DNA of 33,204 bases, taken from a bacterium. Its GTDB lineage: Bacteria > Verrucomicrobiota > Verrucomicrobiia > Limisphaerales > UBA11358. Below, one piece after another: positions 24,028 to 32,261 of this stretch. The DNA is taken from assembly GCA_021780905.1 (NCBI GenBank), contig JAJXXW010000092.1:1-33204 (forward strand), in the 5' to 3' direction. Each line of letters opens with the position of its first letter. The first letter of the stretch is position 1. Under the pieces are notes generated by a model, which worked only from the letters and a program-made list of their open reading frames with translations, did not search any database and was not told where the DNA came from. The translations under genes were made by a program, and so were the position numbers.

Positions 24028-24600
24028 TTAAAATGGATTTATGCCATAGCAGACCCAATAGCCCGGCAATTTTAAAAACTCCATCCGCATCCGCCGGCCA
24101 TTGCCGCGGTGCGGCCAATCCTCGCGCGCGAAGGCAAAATACGAGGGGCGCGAGTAAAATTTTATGTCCGGCGCGTAATGTTCAAAGGTTTTCAGGGCCC
24201 GCCGCGAATGATACCAAGTGGTGACCAGTATGGCGCTGTGAACTTTTTCCTGACGGAGCCGCTTGATGGTGAACTCCGCATTTTCGCGGGTGGTCTTGGA
24301 GTCGCCTTCCACTTCGATGTCCGACGCCGGCACACCGCTGTGCAGGAGAATGTTCCGGTTGATCCAGTCGTCGCCGTAGCCACTGACGATGACGCGCGGG
24401 GCGGCGTGCTGCTTGAAGAGTTCCGCCGCGCGTTCGGGCCGCTCATGCAATCCGCCGCCCAGAACGATGATGACCTCGGCTGTGGCTTGGCCGCTGTCCA
24501 CGCAGAGGATTTTTTCCGGATAATAACAGGCCACACCGCCCACCGCCGCTCCAAGGAGCAAAACGATGGGGGCCAGGCGGAGAAACCATTTTAATTTCAT
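24028..24600 (-). CDS. DUF218 (SanA/YdcF-like) membrane-anchored protein
   Basis: The ATG at 24600 gives 190 residues; a TTG two codons earlier is less likely. An N-terminal membrane anchor (about 7-28, PIVLLLGAAVGGVACYY) is followed by the DUF218 fold: EVIIVLGGGLHERPERAAEL, VIVSGYGDDW, DSKTTRENAEF, and AILVTTWYHSRRAL. This pattern (GGG near the start, then SxxTxEN, and a late YHxxRA) is typical of SanA/ElyC/YdcF proteins. These have been linked to envelope integrity and vancomycin sensitivity in enterobacteria; the reaction is not settled. It is divergent from mlaE across 110 bases. Confidence 0.85.
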   Translation of the reverse strand: MKLKWFLRLAPIVLLLGAAVGGVACYYPEKILCVDSGQATAEVIIVLGGGLHERPERAAELFKQHAAPRVIVSGYGDDWINRNILLHSGVPASDIEVEGDSKTTRENAEFTIKRLRQEKVHSAILVTTWYHSRRALKTFEHYAPDIKFYSRPSYFAFAREDWPHRGNGRRMRMEFLKLPGYWVCYGINPF

Positions 24601-24673
24601 GCGCAAACCTTGCCCAAGCTAAAACAGGCCAGAATTCTTGCAAGCGTGATCGTCAGGCCGGGCAATTCCCGCG

Positions 24674-24703
24674 TTGGCAAAGGGACGTCCCGTTTGTTAC
24701 GCT
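24674..24703 (+). promoter_or_regulatory. Possible promoter/operator ahead of the Mla operon
   Basis: TTGGCA (24674-24679) and TACGCT (24698-24703) are 18 bases apart. The perfect 10-base palindrome GGGACGTCCC (24682-24691) lies in the spacer and could bind a regulator. The -10 match is weak (3 of 6). Confidence 0.3.
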
Positions 24704-24710
24704 CTGGGCG

Positions 24711-25496
24711 ATGAATTTTCTGGCAGGAACATGGGTGGGTGAGTGGCTGGCCGGGCTGGGCCGGATCACCTTGCTTTCACGCGATGCAATCGCGTCCTGT
24801 CTCACGTTCAAATTTTCCCGGCGCGACCTGCTTTACCAGATTTACTTCATCGGCATCAAATCGCAGTCGGTGGTGCTGGTGACGGGTGCCTTTACGGGCA
24901 TGGTGCTGGCGGCACAAACCTTTTTCCAGTTTCACAAGGTCAAGATGGACACGGCCACGCTGGCGGTGGTGAGCGTCTCGATGTGCAGCGAACTGGGGCC
25001 GGTGCTGACGGCTTTGATGGTGTCCGGCCGCGTCGGCGCGGCCATCGCGGCGGAAATCGGCACCATGCGTGTTACCGAGCAGATTGACGCCCTGCGGACG
25101 CTGGCGACGCATCCGGTGGATTATCTGGTGGTGCCCCGGCTGATTGCCTCGAACATCGCTTTGCCGCTGCTGACGGTGGAATCCATGGCCATCGGCATCG
25201 CGGCGAGTTATTTCGTGGGGGTGAATCTGCTGGGCATAGACCCGACTTACGCATGGTATAACATGTTGAAGTATTCGCATGATTCGGACGTGATGATCGG
25301 CCTGGTCAAATCGGTGGTTTTTGGCGGGATCATTGCGCTCATCGGCTGCTACAAGGGCATGACGTGCAGCATGGGCGCGGACGGCGTGGGGCGGGCGACG
25401 ACGGAGGCGGTGGTGTTTGCATCCATCACAGTCCTGATCTCGAATTTTTTCCTGACCATGACGCTGGAACAGCTTTGCGTCATCCTTGGAATATGA
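24711..25496 (+). CDS. mlaE: Mla-type lipid ABC transporter permease (MlaE family)
   Basis: The 261-residue protein has the MlaE/DUF140 permease layout. An amphipathic N-terminus is followed by several membrane segments, the conserved stretch SELGPVLTALMVSGRVGAAI, then AAEIGTMRVTEQIDAL, and a last segment near VFASITVLISNFFL. MlaE pairs form the inner-membrane channel that moves phospholipid between the inner and outer membrane with MlaF and an MCE protein. It is the first gene of a tight run: its stop overlaps the mlaF start by 4 bases (ATGA). In a Gram-negative-type envelope, as in Verrucomicrobiota, the expected role is outer-membrane lipid asymmetry. No mlaB or mlaC is visible here. Confidence 0.93.
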   Translation: MNFLAGTWVGEWLAGLGRITLLSRDAIASCLTFKFSRRDLLYQIYFIGIKSQSVVLVTGAFTGMVLAAQTFFQFHKVKMDTATLAVVSVSMCSELGPVLTALMVSGRVGAAIAAEIGTMRVTEQIDALRTLATHPVDYLVVPRLIASNIALPLLTVESMAIGIAASYFVGVNLLGIDPTYAWYNMLKYSHDSDVMIGLVKSVVFGGIIALIGCYKGMTCSMGADGVGRATTEAVVFASITVLISNFFLTMTLEQLCVILGI

Positions 25497-26224
25497 TCGA
25501 AGTGCGTGACCTGATGAAAAGCTTCGGTTCCCAACCGGTGTTGGAGGACGTGAGCTTTCGCATTGAGGATGGCACATCGGTGGCGATCATCGGCCGCAGT
25601 GGCGGCGGCAAGAGTGTTTTGCTCAAACACATCATCGGCCTGTTGCAACCGGACGCGGGCGCGGTGCTGGTGGATGGTGAAAACATTGTGGGGATGAATG
25701 AACGCCACCTGCTGCGGGTGCGGGAAAAGTTCGGCATGGTATTCCAGGGCGCGGCGCTGTTCGACTCCATGACCGTGGCGGAAAACGTGGCGTTTCCCCT
25801 CGAACGGAAGCAGCAATTCACTGCGGGGGAAATCACGCGCCGCGTGGCGGCGGCGCTGGAGATGGTGGATCTGCCGGGCACGCAGGACAAAAAGCCGGCA
25901 GAGCTGTCCGGCGGCATGAGAAAGCGCGTCGGACTGGCGCGGGCGATTGTTTACGAACCCCGGATCGTGCTTTACGATGAGCCGACGACGGGGCTGGACC
26001 CGATTGTTTCGGACAGCATTGACAAGCTGATCATGCGCGTGCGGGACCAGTTAAAGGTGACGAGTATCGTGGTGACGCATGACATGCGCAGCGCGCGCCG
26101 GGTGGGCAACCATGTGCTGATGCTGCATGACAGGAAGATTTACGCGAACTGCACACCGGAAAACTTGTTCGCTTCGACTGACCCGATCGTGCGGCAGTTC
26201 ATTGACGGCGTGGCTGACGACTAG
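25493..26224 (+). CDS. mlaF: Mla-type lipid ABC transporter ATPase (MlaF family)
   Basis: The ATG at 25493 gives 243 residues and a normal ATPase start (MIEVRDLMKSFG). A longer reading from 25364 would only overlap the permease gene. All ABC motifs are present: Walker A GRSGGGKS at 34-41, Q-loop MVFQGAALFDSMTV near 82-95, signature LSGGM at 138-142, Walker B LYDEP with E163, and the switch His in VVTHDM (H196). It energises the MlaE channel. It overlaps mlaE by 4 bases and precedes the MCE gene by 14 bases. Confidence 0.94.
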   Translation: MIEVRDLMKSFGSQPVLEDVSFRIEDGTSVAIIGRSGGGKSVLLKHIIGLLQPDAGAVLVDGENIVGMNERHLLRVREKFGMVFQGAALFDSMTVAENVAFPLERKQQFTAGEITRRVAAALEMVDLPGTQDKKPAELSGGMRKRVGLARAIVYEPRIVLYDEPTTGLDPIVSDSIDKLIMRVRDQLKVTSIVVTHDMRSARRVGNHVLMLHDRKIYANCTPENLFASTDPIVRQFIDGVADD

Positions 26225-26238
26225 AAACTTTTTTACCC

Positions 26239-27222
26239 ATGCAAAAACCGCGATTGGAAATCAAAGTCGGGATCTTCGTCTTCATCGGACTGGCCCTGCT
26301 GGCCACGCTGCTGCTGCAATTCAGCAAGGGCACGAGCCTCTGGCGCGGCACTTACAATCTATATCTGCATGCGGCCAATGTCGGCGGCATCAAACCGCGC
26401 GCCGGCGTGCTGCTGGCCGGGGTGCAGGTCGGCAGTGTCTCAAAAATCCAGCTCGCGCCCGACGACAAAAGCGTCACCATCCTCCTGAAAATCTACAGGG
26501 ATTTCCCCATTTACGGCGATGCGCGGTTCGTCATTGAGCAGTCCGGTTTCCTCGGCGACCAATATATCTCCATCGTCCCCACGGACAACCAGCTCCCGAT
26601 ATTAACCAACAATGCGATCGTGGAGTGCCAGGCGCCGTTCAATTTGCAGGAGGTGGCCCGCGGCGCGGCCGGATTCATCCAGCGCATTGATGAGACAGCC
26701 AAAAAGCTGGACGCATCGGTGACGGATCTGCGTTCCCAAGTGCTCAATGCGGAGACGCTGGCCAATTTCGGCACCTCAATCACCAACCTGAAACTGTTCA
26801 CCGAGCAAGCCATTGCCACCGTCAAGGACATCAACACCATCGTGAACACGAACGGTGCCCAGGTCAGCATGGCCGTGAGCAACGCGGTGTTGTTCTCCAC
26901 CGACCTGATCCAGCTCTCGGACTCCGCCAAAGCCATCCTGGCCACCAACAGCGTGAACATCAACCAGGCCACGCGGGACCTTGCCGATACCACGGCCACC
27001 TTCAAGCAGATTGCTGCTGATGTGCAGGCCGGCAAAGGCCTGGCCGGCAACCTTCTGCAAAACCCCGTGCTCGCGACCAACGTGCAGGACATCGCCGCCA
27101 ATCTGGCCATGACCAGCAGCAACTTGAACCGTCTCGGCCTTTGGGGCATCCTTTGGTCGCACCCGCCACCTGACAACGCCGCCAATTCAACCAACTCCTT
27201 CCCCACCCCCACAAGACGATGA
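26239..27222 (+). CDS. mlaD: MCE-domain lipid-binding protein (MlaD-like)
   Basis: This 327-residue protein has one N-terminal membrane helix (about 9-29, VGIFVFIGLALLATLLLQF), then a single MCE domain (about 38-118, with YLHAANVGGIKPRAGVLLAG and the later SGFLGDQYISIVPT). A long helical region (about 145-270) and a Pro/Ser/Asn-rich tail follow. MCE proteins form hexameric rings in the periplasm that carry lipids to and from the MlaFE transporter. It is longer than E. coli MlaD (about 180 residues), and the extra helices could form a tube as in other MCE proteins. Its stop overlaps the next start (ATGA). Confidence 0.9.
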   Translation: MQKPRLEIKVGIFVFIGLALLATLLLQFSKGTSLWRGTYNLYLHAANVGGIKPRAGVLLAGVQVGSVSKIQLAPDDKSVTILLKIYRDFPIYGDARFVIEQSGFLGDQYISIVPTDNQLPILTNNAIVECQAPFNLQEVARGAAGFIQRIDETAKKLDASVTDLRSQVLNAETLANFGTSITNLKLFTEQAIATVKDINTIVNTNGAQVSMAVSNAVLFSTDLIQLSDSAKAILATNSVNINQATRDLADTTATFKQIAADVQAGKGLAGNLLQNPVLATNVQDIAANLAMTSSNLNRLGLWGILWSHPPPDNAANSTNSFPTPTRR

Positions 27223-28238
27223 ATCCGCTTTGGCCGATCCGCATTTTATTTCTGTCCATGTGCATCGTTGGCGGTTATGCCATCAGCCAGGTGCGCCCTG
27301 AATACGTGGGACAGGAGCATGGGGATTTTATCGGCATGGTCATCGGCTTTGGCTTTGGTGGCCTGCTCATCGCCGTGGATGAAATGCTGAAAGGCTTTTC
27401 CCTGCGCGCCTTTTCCGCCACCACGTTCGGCCTGTTGCTTGGCTCGCTGGTCGCTCTGCTGGTGGATCATTCGGGCCTGTTTGACAATGCCGACGACAAG
27501 GTCCGCTGGATCATCCGGCTCTGTCTTTTTCTCGGGTTTGGTTATATTGGCATCGTGCTGGCCATGCGCAGCAACAAGGAGGATTTTTCGCTGATCATCC
27601 CCTATGTCCGCTTCTCGCCACAAAACAAACCGGAAAACCTCCTCCTGCTCGACACCAGCGTCATCATTGACGGACGCATTGCCGACCTCATCGAATCCCG
27701 GCTTGTCGAGGGGCTGGTGGTCGTGCCCCGCTTCGTGCTGCTGGAATTGCAGCAGATCGCCGATTCGGCGGATGATGTCAAGCGCGCCCGCGGCCGGCGC
27801 GGTTTTGAGATTTTAAACCGGCTCCAGCACAACACCAAAATCGAGGTGCGCATCCACGATGGTGATTTCCCCGACGAGCACGGCGTGGACTCCAAGCTTG
27901 TCCGCCTGGCGCGCAACCTGAACGCCAAGTTATTCACCAACGACCAGAACCTTGCCAAGGTGGCCGGCCTGCAACATGTCAGTTGCGTGAATTTGATCGA
28001 AGTGGGGCATGTGATGAAAACCCCGCTGATTCCCGGCGAAAACATCAGCCTCAAGATCGTCCGTGAAGGTCGCGACAAGGGGCAGGGCATCGGCTACCTG
28101 CCCGATGGCACCATGGTGATCGTCAACAACGGCCAGACCCAGGTGGGGCAAACCGTGGAAGCGCGAGTCTTGAGCACCGTGCAAACCGGGGCCGGCATCC
28201 TGATTTTTTCCGAAATGCGCAACGAGACCGCCAAATGA
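27219..28238 (+). CDS. Membrane-anchored PIN-TRAM protein (YacL-like)
   Basis: The 339-residue product has four N-terminal membrane segments (about 7-24, 36-52, 68-84 and 98-115). A PIN domain starts LLLDTSVIIDGRIADL (D145), with ARNLNAKLFTNDQNLAKVA further on. A TRAM domain at the end (about 262-335) includes GQGIGYLPDGTMVIVNN and GQTVEARV. This matches the YacL-type PIN-TRAM family. PIN domains are metal-dependent ribonucleases and TRAM domains bind RNA, so a membrane-tethered RNA-processing role is expected but unproven. It overlaps the MCE gene and the next gene by 4 bases each, so it should be translated with the lipid transporter. Confidence 0.9.
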   Translation: MNPLWPIRILFLSMCIVGGYAISQVRPEYVGQEHGDFIGMVIGFGFGGLLIAVDEMLKGFSLRAFSATTFGLLLGSLVALLVDHSGLFDNADDKVRWIIRLCLFLGFGYIGIVLAMRSNKEDFSLIIPYVRFSPQNKPENLLLLDTSVIIDGRIADLIESRLVEGLVVVPRFVLLELQQIADSADDVKRARGRRGFEILNRLQHNTKIEVRIHDGDFPDEHGVDSKLVRLARNLNAKLFTNDQNLAKVAGLQHVSCVNLIEVGHVMKTPLIPGENISLKIVREGRDKGQGIGYLPDGTMVIVNNGQTQVGQTVEARVLSTVQTGAGILIFSEMRNETAK

Positions 28239-28447
28239 AACTCATCACCGTCGCCACTCATTTCAATCTGGCTGAAGCCGAACTGGAGCGTGCCCGGCTG
28301 GAGGCGGCCGGTTTTCACGCCGCCATCACCAATGAAAGCACCTCTGCCTGGTTTGGCGGCACCTCCACCGCCGCCCGGGTGCGCATCGAGGTCCCGGAAA
28401 ATGAGGCTGAAGACGCCAAGGAATTTCTAGCCCCGCCCGCCGAATGA
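28235..28447 (+). CDS. DUF2007 family small protein
   Basis: This 70-residue protein has the DUF2007 ('putative signal-transducing') pattern: an opening KLITVATHFNLAEAELERA, a central ARLEAAGFHAAI, and a terminal RIEVPENEAEDAKEFL. The fold is a small alpha/beta unit that often sits beside enzymes and may regulate them; no activity is established. Its start overlaps the PIN-TRAM stop and its stop overlaps the next start, both by 4 bases. Confidence 0.82.
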   Translation: MKLITVATHFNLAEAELERARLEAAGFHAAITNESTSAWFGGTSTAARVRIEVPENEAEDAKEFLAPPAE

Positions 28448-29814
28448 ACCATTCCAGCCAATTGCGCCAGCTCAAAAAGCTTCTGCCTGGCGAAGTGTTC
28501 CTTGAACCGACCACGCTGGAAAAATACGCCGGCGACAAATGGTTTGCCGCGCATCAACCCGATGCCGTCGTTCTGCCCCGCTCGGCCAAATCGGTTTCCA
28601 CGATCCTCAAATTTGCGCACAAGCATAAAATTCCCGTCACCCCGCGGGGCGCGGGCCATGGCTACGTGGGCGGCTGCGTGCCGATACACGGCGGCATTGC
28701 GCTTTCGACCGAGCGCATGGGCAGAATTATCGAGATCAACGCCAGGGATTTCGTCGCCGTCGTTCAGCCGGCGGTCAACACGGCGGCGTTTCAAAATAAA
28801 TGCGAGCGTCGCGGGCTTTTCTATCCGCCCGATCCCGCCAGCCGCGCGAATAATTCGCTCGGCGGCAACATTGCCACCAACGCCGGCGGCCCGCGCTGCC
28901 TGAAATACGGTGTCACCCGCGATTATGTCCTCGGGCTGGAAGTGGTTTTGGCGAACGGCTCCATCTGCCGGCTTGGCGGACGCACGCACAAAAACAAAAC
29001 CGGCTTCGACCTGCACCGGTTGTTCGTCGGCTCCGAAGGATTGCTCGGCGTCATTACCAAAGCGACGTTGAAACTGATTCCGCAGCCGCCGTTCCGCGCG
29101 AATCTCGCCGTCGGTTTCAATTCAATGAATTCGGCCGTGCGCGCACTCCAGTCCATTTTCGCCGCCGGCTTCCTGCCGTGCGCCGCCGAGCTCGCGGATG
29201 AATTCACGCTTGCCGCCGCCGCCAAACGCACCGGCAGCAAACGGCTGCTCGGTTGCAAGGCCCATTTGATTGTCGAGCTGGACGGCCAGGAATCGTCCGT
29301 GCGCGGAGAGGTCGCCGTCGTGGGAAAAATTGTGCGGCGACAAAAGCCGCTGTTCATCGAACGCGGTTTCGGAGCGAATGAATGCGAGGCTGTGTGGCAA
29401 ATCCGCCGGGAATTCTCCTACGCCCTCCGCGATACGGGACTGACGAAGCTGAACGAGGACATCGTGGTGCCGCGCGGAAAGCTGGAGCAGTTGTTCAAGT
29501 TCGCCGCGCAGCTGCAAAAGAAACACGGACTGCAACTGGCCTGCTTCGGCCACGCCGGAGATGGGAACATCCATACCAACGTGATGGTGGATTACAATTT
29601 GCCCGGCACGAAAAAGCGTTCGGAGAAATGCCTGGATGAACTGTTCACCTGGGTCATCGGTCAGGGCGGGAGCATCACCGGTGAACACGGGATCGGTCTC
29701 GCCAAGAAGCGCTGGTGGCCGCAGGCGGTTTCCGCCGAATCCCATGAACTGCACCGCGTCGTAAAAAAGGCACTTGATCCGCACGGCATTCTGAATCCCG
29801 GCAAGTTTGTGTGA
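28444..29814 (+). CDS. glcD: FAD-linked oxidase, GlcD / D-lactate dehydrogenase type
   Basis: The 456-residue protein has a PCMH-type FAD-binding domain (about 35-220: VTPRGAGHGYVGGC, SLGGNIATNAGGPRCLKYG, GSEGLLGVITKATL). The C-terminal FAD-oxidase domain contains ACFGHAGDGNIHTN and GEHGIGLAKKRWW, and the protein ends DPHGILNPGKFV. Family members oxidise 2-hydroxy acids such as glycolate or D-lactate, passing electrons to the membrane chain. No iron-sulphur partner (GlcF) or GlcE lies nearby, so D-lactate or another hydroxy acid is as likely as glycolate. It is the last gene of the overlapping run and converges on the WYL regulator with an 18-base gap. Confidence 0.88.
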   Translation: MNHSSQLRQLKKLLPGEVFLEPTTLEKYAGDKWFAAHQPDAVVLPRSAKSVSTILKFAHKHKIPVTPRGAGHGYVGGCVPIHGGIALSTERMGRIIEINARDFVAVVQPAVNTAAFQNKCERRGLFYPPDPASRANNSLGGNIATNAGGPRCLKYGVTRDYVLGLEVVLANGSICRLGGRTHKNKTGFDLHRLFVGSEGLLGVITKATLKLIPQPPFRANLAVGFNSMNSAVRALQSIFAAGFLPCAAELADEFTLAAAAKRTGSKRLLGCKAHLIVELDGQESSVRGEVAVVGKIVRRQKPLFIERGFGANECEAVWQIRREFSYALRDTGLTKLNEDIVVPRGKLEQLFKFAAQLQKKHGLQLACFGHAGDGNIHTNVMVDYNLPGTKKRSEKCLDELFTWVIGQGGSITGEHGIGLAKKRWWPQAVSAESHELHRVVKKALDPHGILNPGKFV

Positions 29815-29832
29815 GCCGTCTGCGGCGCCGGT

Positions 29833-30804
29833 TTACATGTCCAACATGGCCCGCGCCGCGTTTTTTACCGAATCCACCAGTTCGCGGGGCTGCAAGACCC
29901 TGGCATCACCGCCCCAACTGAGCACCCACCGCTGCACCTCGGCAAGACTGGAAAGTTTCAACCGCAGTTCCGCCCCGCCGTCCTTCAAATCACGGAGCGA
30001 CTGGGACGGATGCCATTTCTTCTCGCGGATGTAACCCGCGGCGCGCGGCGTGAAGCGCAGGACGACTTCAAATTTGCCCTCGCCGGAGTGGACGCCAAAG
30101 CTGTCGCGCAAGCGCTGTTCAAGCGAAAATTTCTGGGTGCGCTCGAAGGACTTGCCCGTCGGGGTCACGGACTGAATCCGCGCCGGAACGAACGTGCGCA
30201 GGTCCTTCCGCGCGTGGTCGTAGGCGAAGAGATACCACTCGCCGTTGATGTTGGCCATATGATACGGGTCAACAAGCCGCTTCTCCACCGGCTGGCCGGG
30301 CTTGCGATAATGCAGTTCCAACTGCCGGCGCTGGGCGACGGCCTTGGCGAGGGCGTCAAAGATTTCCAAATTGAGCACCGGTTCGGCGCGGGTGCGGAAG
30401 GAAATGGTCTGCTCGATGTCCGCCAGGTTCAGCGAGATGGTGTCCGGCAGCGCCTGTTCCATTTTTTTGATCGCGCTGAGCAGCGGTTTCTCAAAGCTGG
30501 TGCCGCGATATTGCTGCAACGCTTTTTCCGCCACGATGAGCGCCACAATTTCGCCCTCGGTGATCTGCATCGTGGGAAACGCGCTGACCTCGCCGCTGTA
30601 AAAATAGCCGTTGCGGCGCGGGTCAAACTCCACCGGCAGGTTGAGCCGCTCGCGCATGAATTCAATGTCACGGTGAATGGTCTTGGTGACGACCTCGATC
30701 TCGCGGGCGAGCGCCGTGGCGTTGGGAAAACCGCCGGCTTGCAGAGCCTGGTGAATGCGCAGCATCCGCTCCAGCGGCGGCCGCGAATGGAGCGAGTCAC
30801 TCAT
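29833..30804 (-). CDS. WYL-domain transcriptional regulator (YafY-like)
   Basis: The 323-residue protein starts with a helix-turn-helix (about 12-60, with ERMLRIHQALQAGGFPNATALAREI, followed by TKTIHRDIEFM). A WYL domain follows, with GEWYLFAYDHARKDLRTFVPARI, and a WCX-like C-terminal part (FTPRAAGYIREKKW). WYL proteins are ligand- or nucleic acid-responsive regulators, often of DNA damage or defence genes. Its targets are unknown. It is read away from rho's end, with an 84-base gap to the rho stop. Confidence 0.9.
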   Translation of the reverse strand: MSDSLHSRPPLERMLRIHQALQAGGFPNATALAREIEVVTKTIHRDIEFMRERLNLPVEFDPRRNGYFYSGEVSAFPTMQITEGEIVALIVAEKALQQYRGTSFEKPLLSAIKKMEQALPDTISLNLADIEQTISFRTRAEPVLNLEIFDALAKAVAQRRQLELHYRKPGQPVEKRLVDPYHMANINGEWYLFAYDHARKDLRTFVPARIQSVTPTGKSFERTQKFSLEQRLRDSFGVHSGEGKFEVVLRFTPRAAGYIREKKWHPSQSLRDLKDGGAELRLKLSSLAEVQRWVLSWGGDARVLQPRELVDSVKNAARAMLDM

Positions 30805-30888
30805 TTTAACAGAAGCCTGCGAAGGAAACAGATGCCCAATCGAAATTTACCCGGCAGCATCCCGTTCGACCGGTTCCGCCGGTTGCAT

Positions 30889-32043
30889 TTACGAATTGGC
30901 GGCCATGCGCGTCAGCAATTCCTCGTTGGTCTTGTGCTTCTTGAGCGCGGACGTCAGCGTCTCCATGGCCTCGATGGGATTCAGGTCCACCATCGTGCGG
31001 CGCAGCTTGCGGATGGCTTCGAGATGCTTCGAGGGGAACAGCTTTTCCTCCTTGCGCGTGCCGGATTTCGGAATGTCAATCGCCGGATAGAGGCGACGGT
31101 CGGATAGCTTGCGGTCCAGAATCAGTTCCATGTTGCCGGTGCCCTTGAACTCTTGGAAAATCAATTCATCCATGCGCGAACCGGTGTCCACCAGCGCCGT
31201 GGCGAGAATGGTCAGCGAACCGCCGTGTTCGATCTTGCGGGCGGAGGCAAACATCTTGCGCGGGATTTCCAGGGCGCGGGCATCCACGCCGCCGCTCATG
31301 GTGCGTCCGCTCCCGCCGTGTGCGCTGTTGTAGGCGCGGGCGACCCGGGTGAGCGAATCCATCAGCACAAAGACATCCTTGCCGGACTCGACGATGCGCC
31401 GGCAGCGCTCGATCATGAAGCGCGACAAGCGGACGTGCGTGTCAATTTCCATGTCGTTCGAGGAGGCCACCACTTCGGCCGTGACGGAGCGTTGAAAATC
31501 GGTGACTTCCTCGGGACGCTCGTCAATCAGCAGCACCATGCAATGCACTTCCGGGTGGTTGGTGGTGATGGCGTTGCAGATCTGCTTGAGAATGGTGGTC
31601 TTGCCCGTGCGCGGCGGCGCGACGATGAGTCCGCGCGTGCCCTTGCCGATGGGCGTGACGAGGTCAATCACCCGCGTCTCCAAAATGTCCGGCGTGGTTT
31701 CCAGATTGAATTTCTCGATCGGGTCAATGCTGGTCAGGTTTTCAAAGCGGACAGCCTTGGTGTAATCCTGAAACGCCATCTCATTGACCTTGTCCACGGC
31801 TTTGAGCTGCGGGCTGGTGCCGCGATGCGGCGGCTGGGTCGGCCCTTCAATGAAGCTGCCCTCGCGCAGAAAACTGCGGCGGATGGTGTCAGGCGTGACG
31901 AAAATGTCTGTCGGCTTGGGGTGAAAATGGTTTTGCGCCGTGCGCAGGAAACCGAAACCCTTCTCGGAAATTTCGAGAAAGCCGGAACCGTAATTTGGAT
32001 TGACCGCCTTGTCGCCGTTGGCGTTCGCTTGCGTTTCGCTCAT
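30889..32043 (-). CDS. rho: Transcription termination factor Rho
   Basis: Rho is a hexameric RNA-dependent ATPase that ends transcripts. The 384-residue protein begins almost directly with the cold-shock-type RNA-binding domain (about 16-78: GSGFLEISEKGFGFLR, then PTDIFVTPDTIRRSFLREG). The motor domain follows, with Walker A PPRTGKTT at 143-150, LLIDERPEEVTDF, DSLTRVARAYN and GGVDARALEIPRKMF. The N-terminal helical domain (about 47 residues in E. coli) is missing. The ATG at 32043 is the only early start seen; no Shine-Dalgarno sequence precedes it. Confidence 0.96.
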   Translation of the reverse strand: MSETQANANGDKAVNPNYGSGFLEISEKGFGFLRTAQNHFHPKPTDIFVTPDTIRRSFLREGSFIEGPTQPPHRGTSPQLKAVDKVNEMAFQDYTKAVRFENLTSIDPIEKFNLETTPDILETRVIDLVTPIGKGTRGLIVAPPRTGKTTILKQICNAITTNHPEVHCMVLLIDERPEEVTDFQRSVTAEVVASSNDMEIDTHVRLSRFMIERCRRIVESGKDVFVLMDSLTRVARAYNSAHGGSGRTMSGGVDARALEIPRKMFASARKIEHGGSLTILATALVDTGSRMDELIFQEFKGTGNMELILDRKLSDRRLYPAIDIPKSGTRKEEKLFPSKHLEAIRKLRRTMVDLNPIEAMETLTSALKKHKTNEELLTRMAANS

Positions 32044-32208
32044 AAAAAAATATTTGGCCGAAGGCTGAAACCCTTCCGAAAAACTGCTGGAAAAGTGAAC
32101 TTTGGGAAATGTCGGCTGCGTCTGCTGCCGCCAACTGGAACCTTCGACAGACGTTTAATTACGGGCAAACCCCCGAAAAGGCAACAATTATTTTTTGCCC
32201 CGCCAAAC

Positions 32209-32241
32209 AAAAAACGCGCCGATTCAGGACGAATCGGCGCG
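32209..32241 (-). terminator. Intrinsic terminator of cysK
   Basis: Eleven-base perfect arms CGCGCCGATTC (32215-32225) and GAATCGGCGCG (32231-32241) enclose a 5-base loop. On the minus strand the stem is followed by a run of six T, about 20 bases after the cysK stop. Confidence 0.88.
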
Positions 32242-32261
32242 CGGGAAAAGGCCGGCGCGCA

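Noticed and set aside
25364..25492. Upstream extension of mlaF
   Set aside because: It overlaps the permease gene. The ABC ATPase starts normally at MIEVRDL (25493).
30010..31107. 365-residue plus-strand frame opposite the WYL gene and the end of rho
   Set aside because: It is antisense to two well-supported genes.
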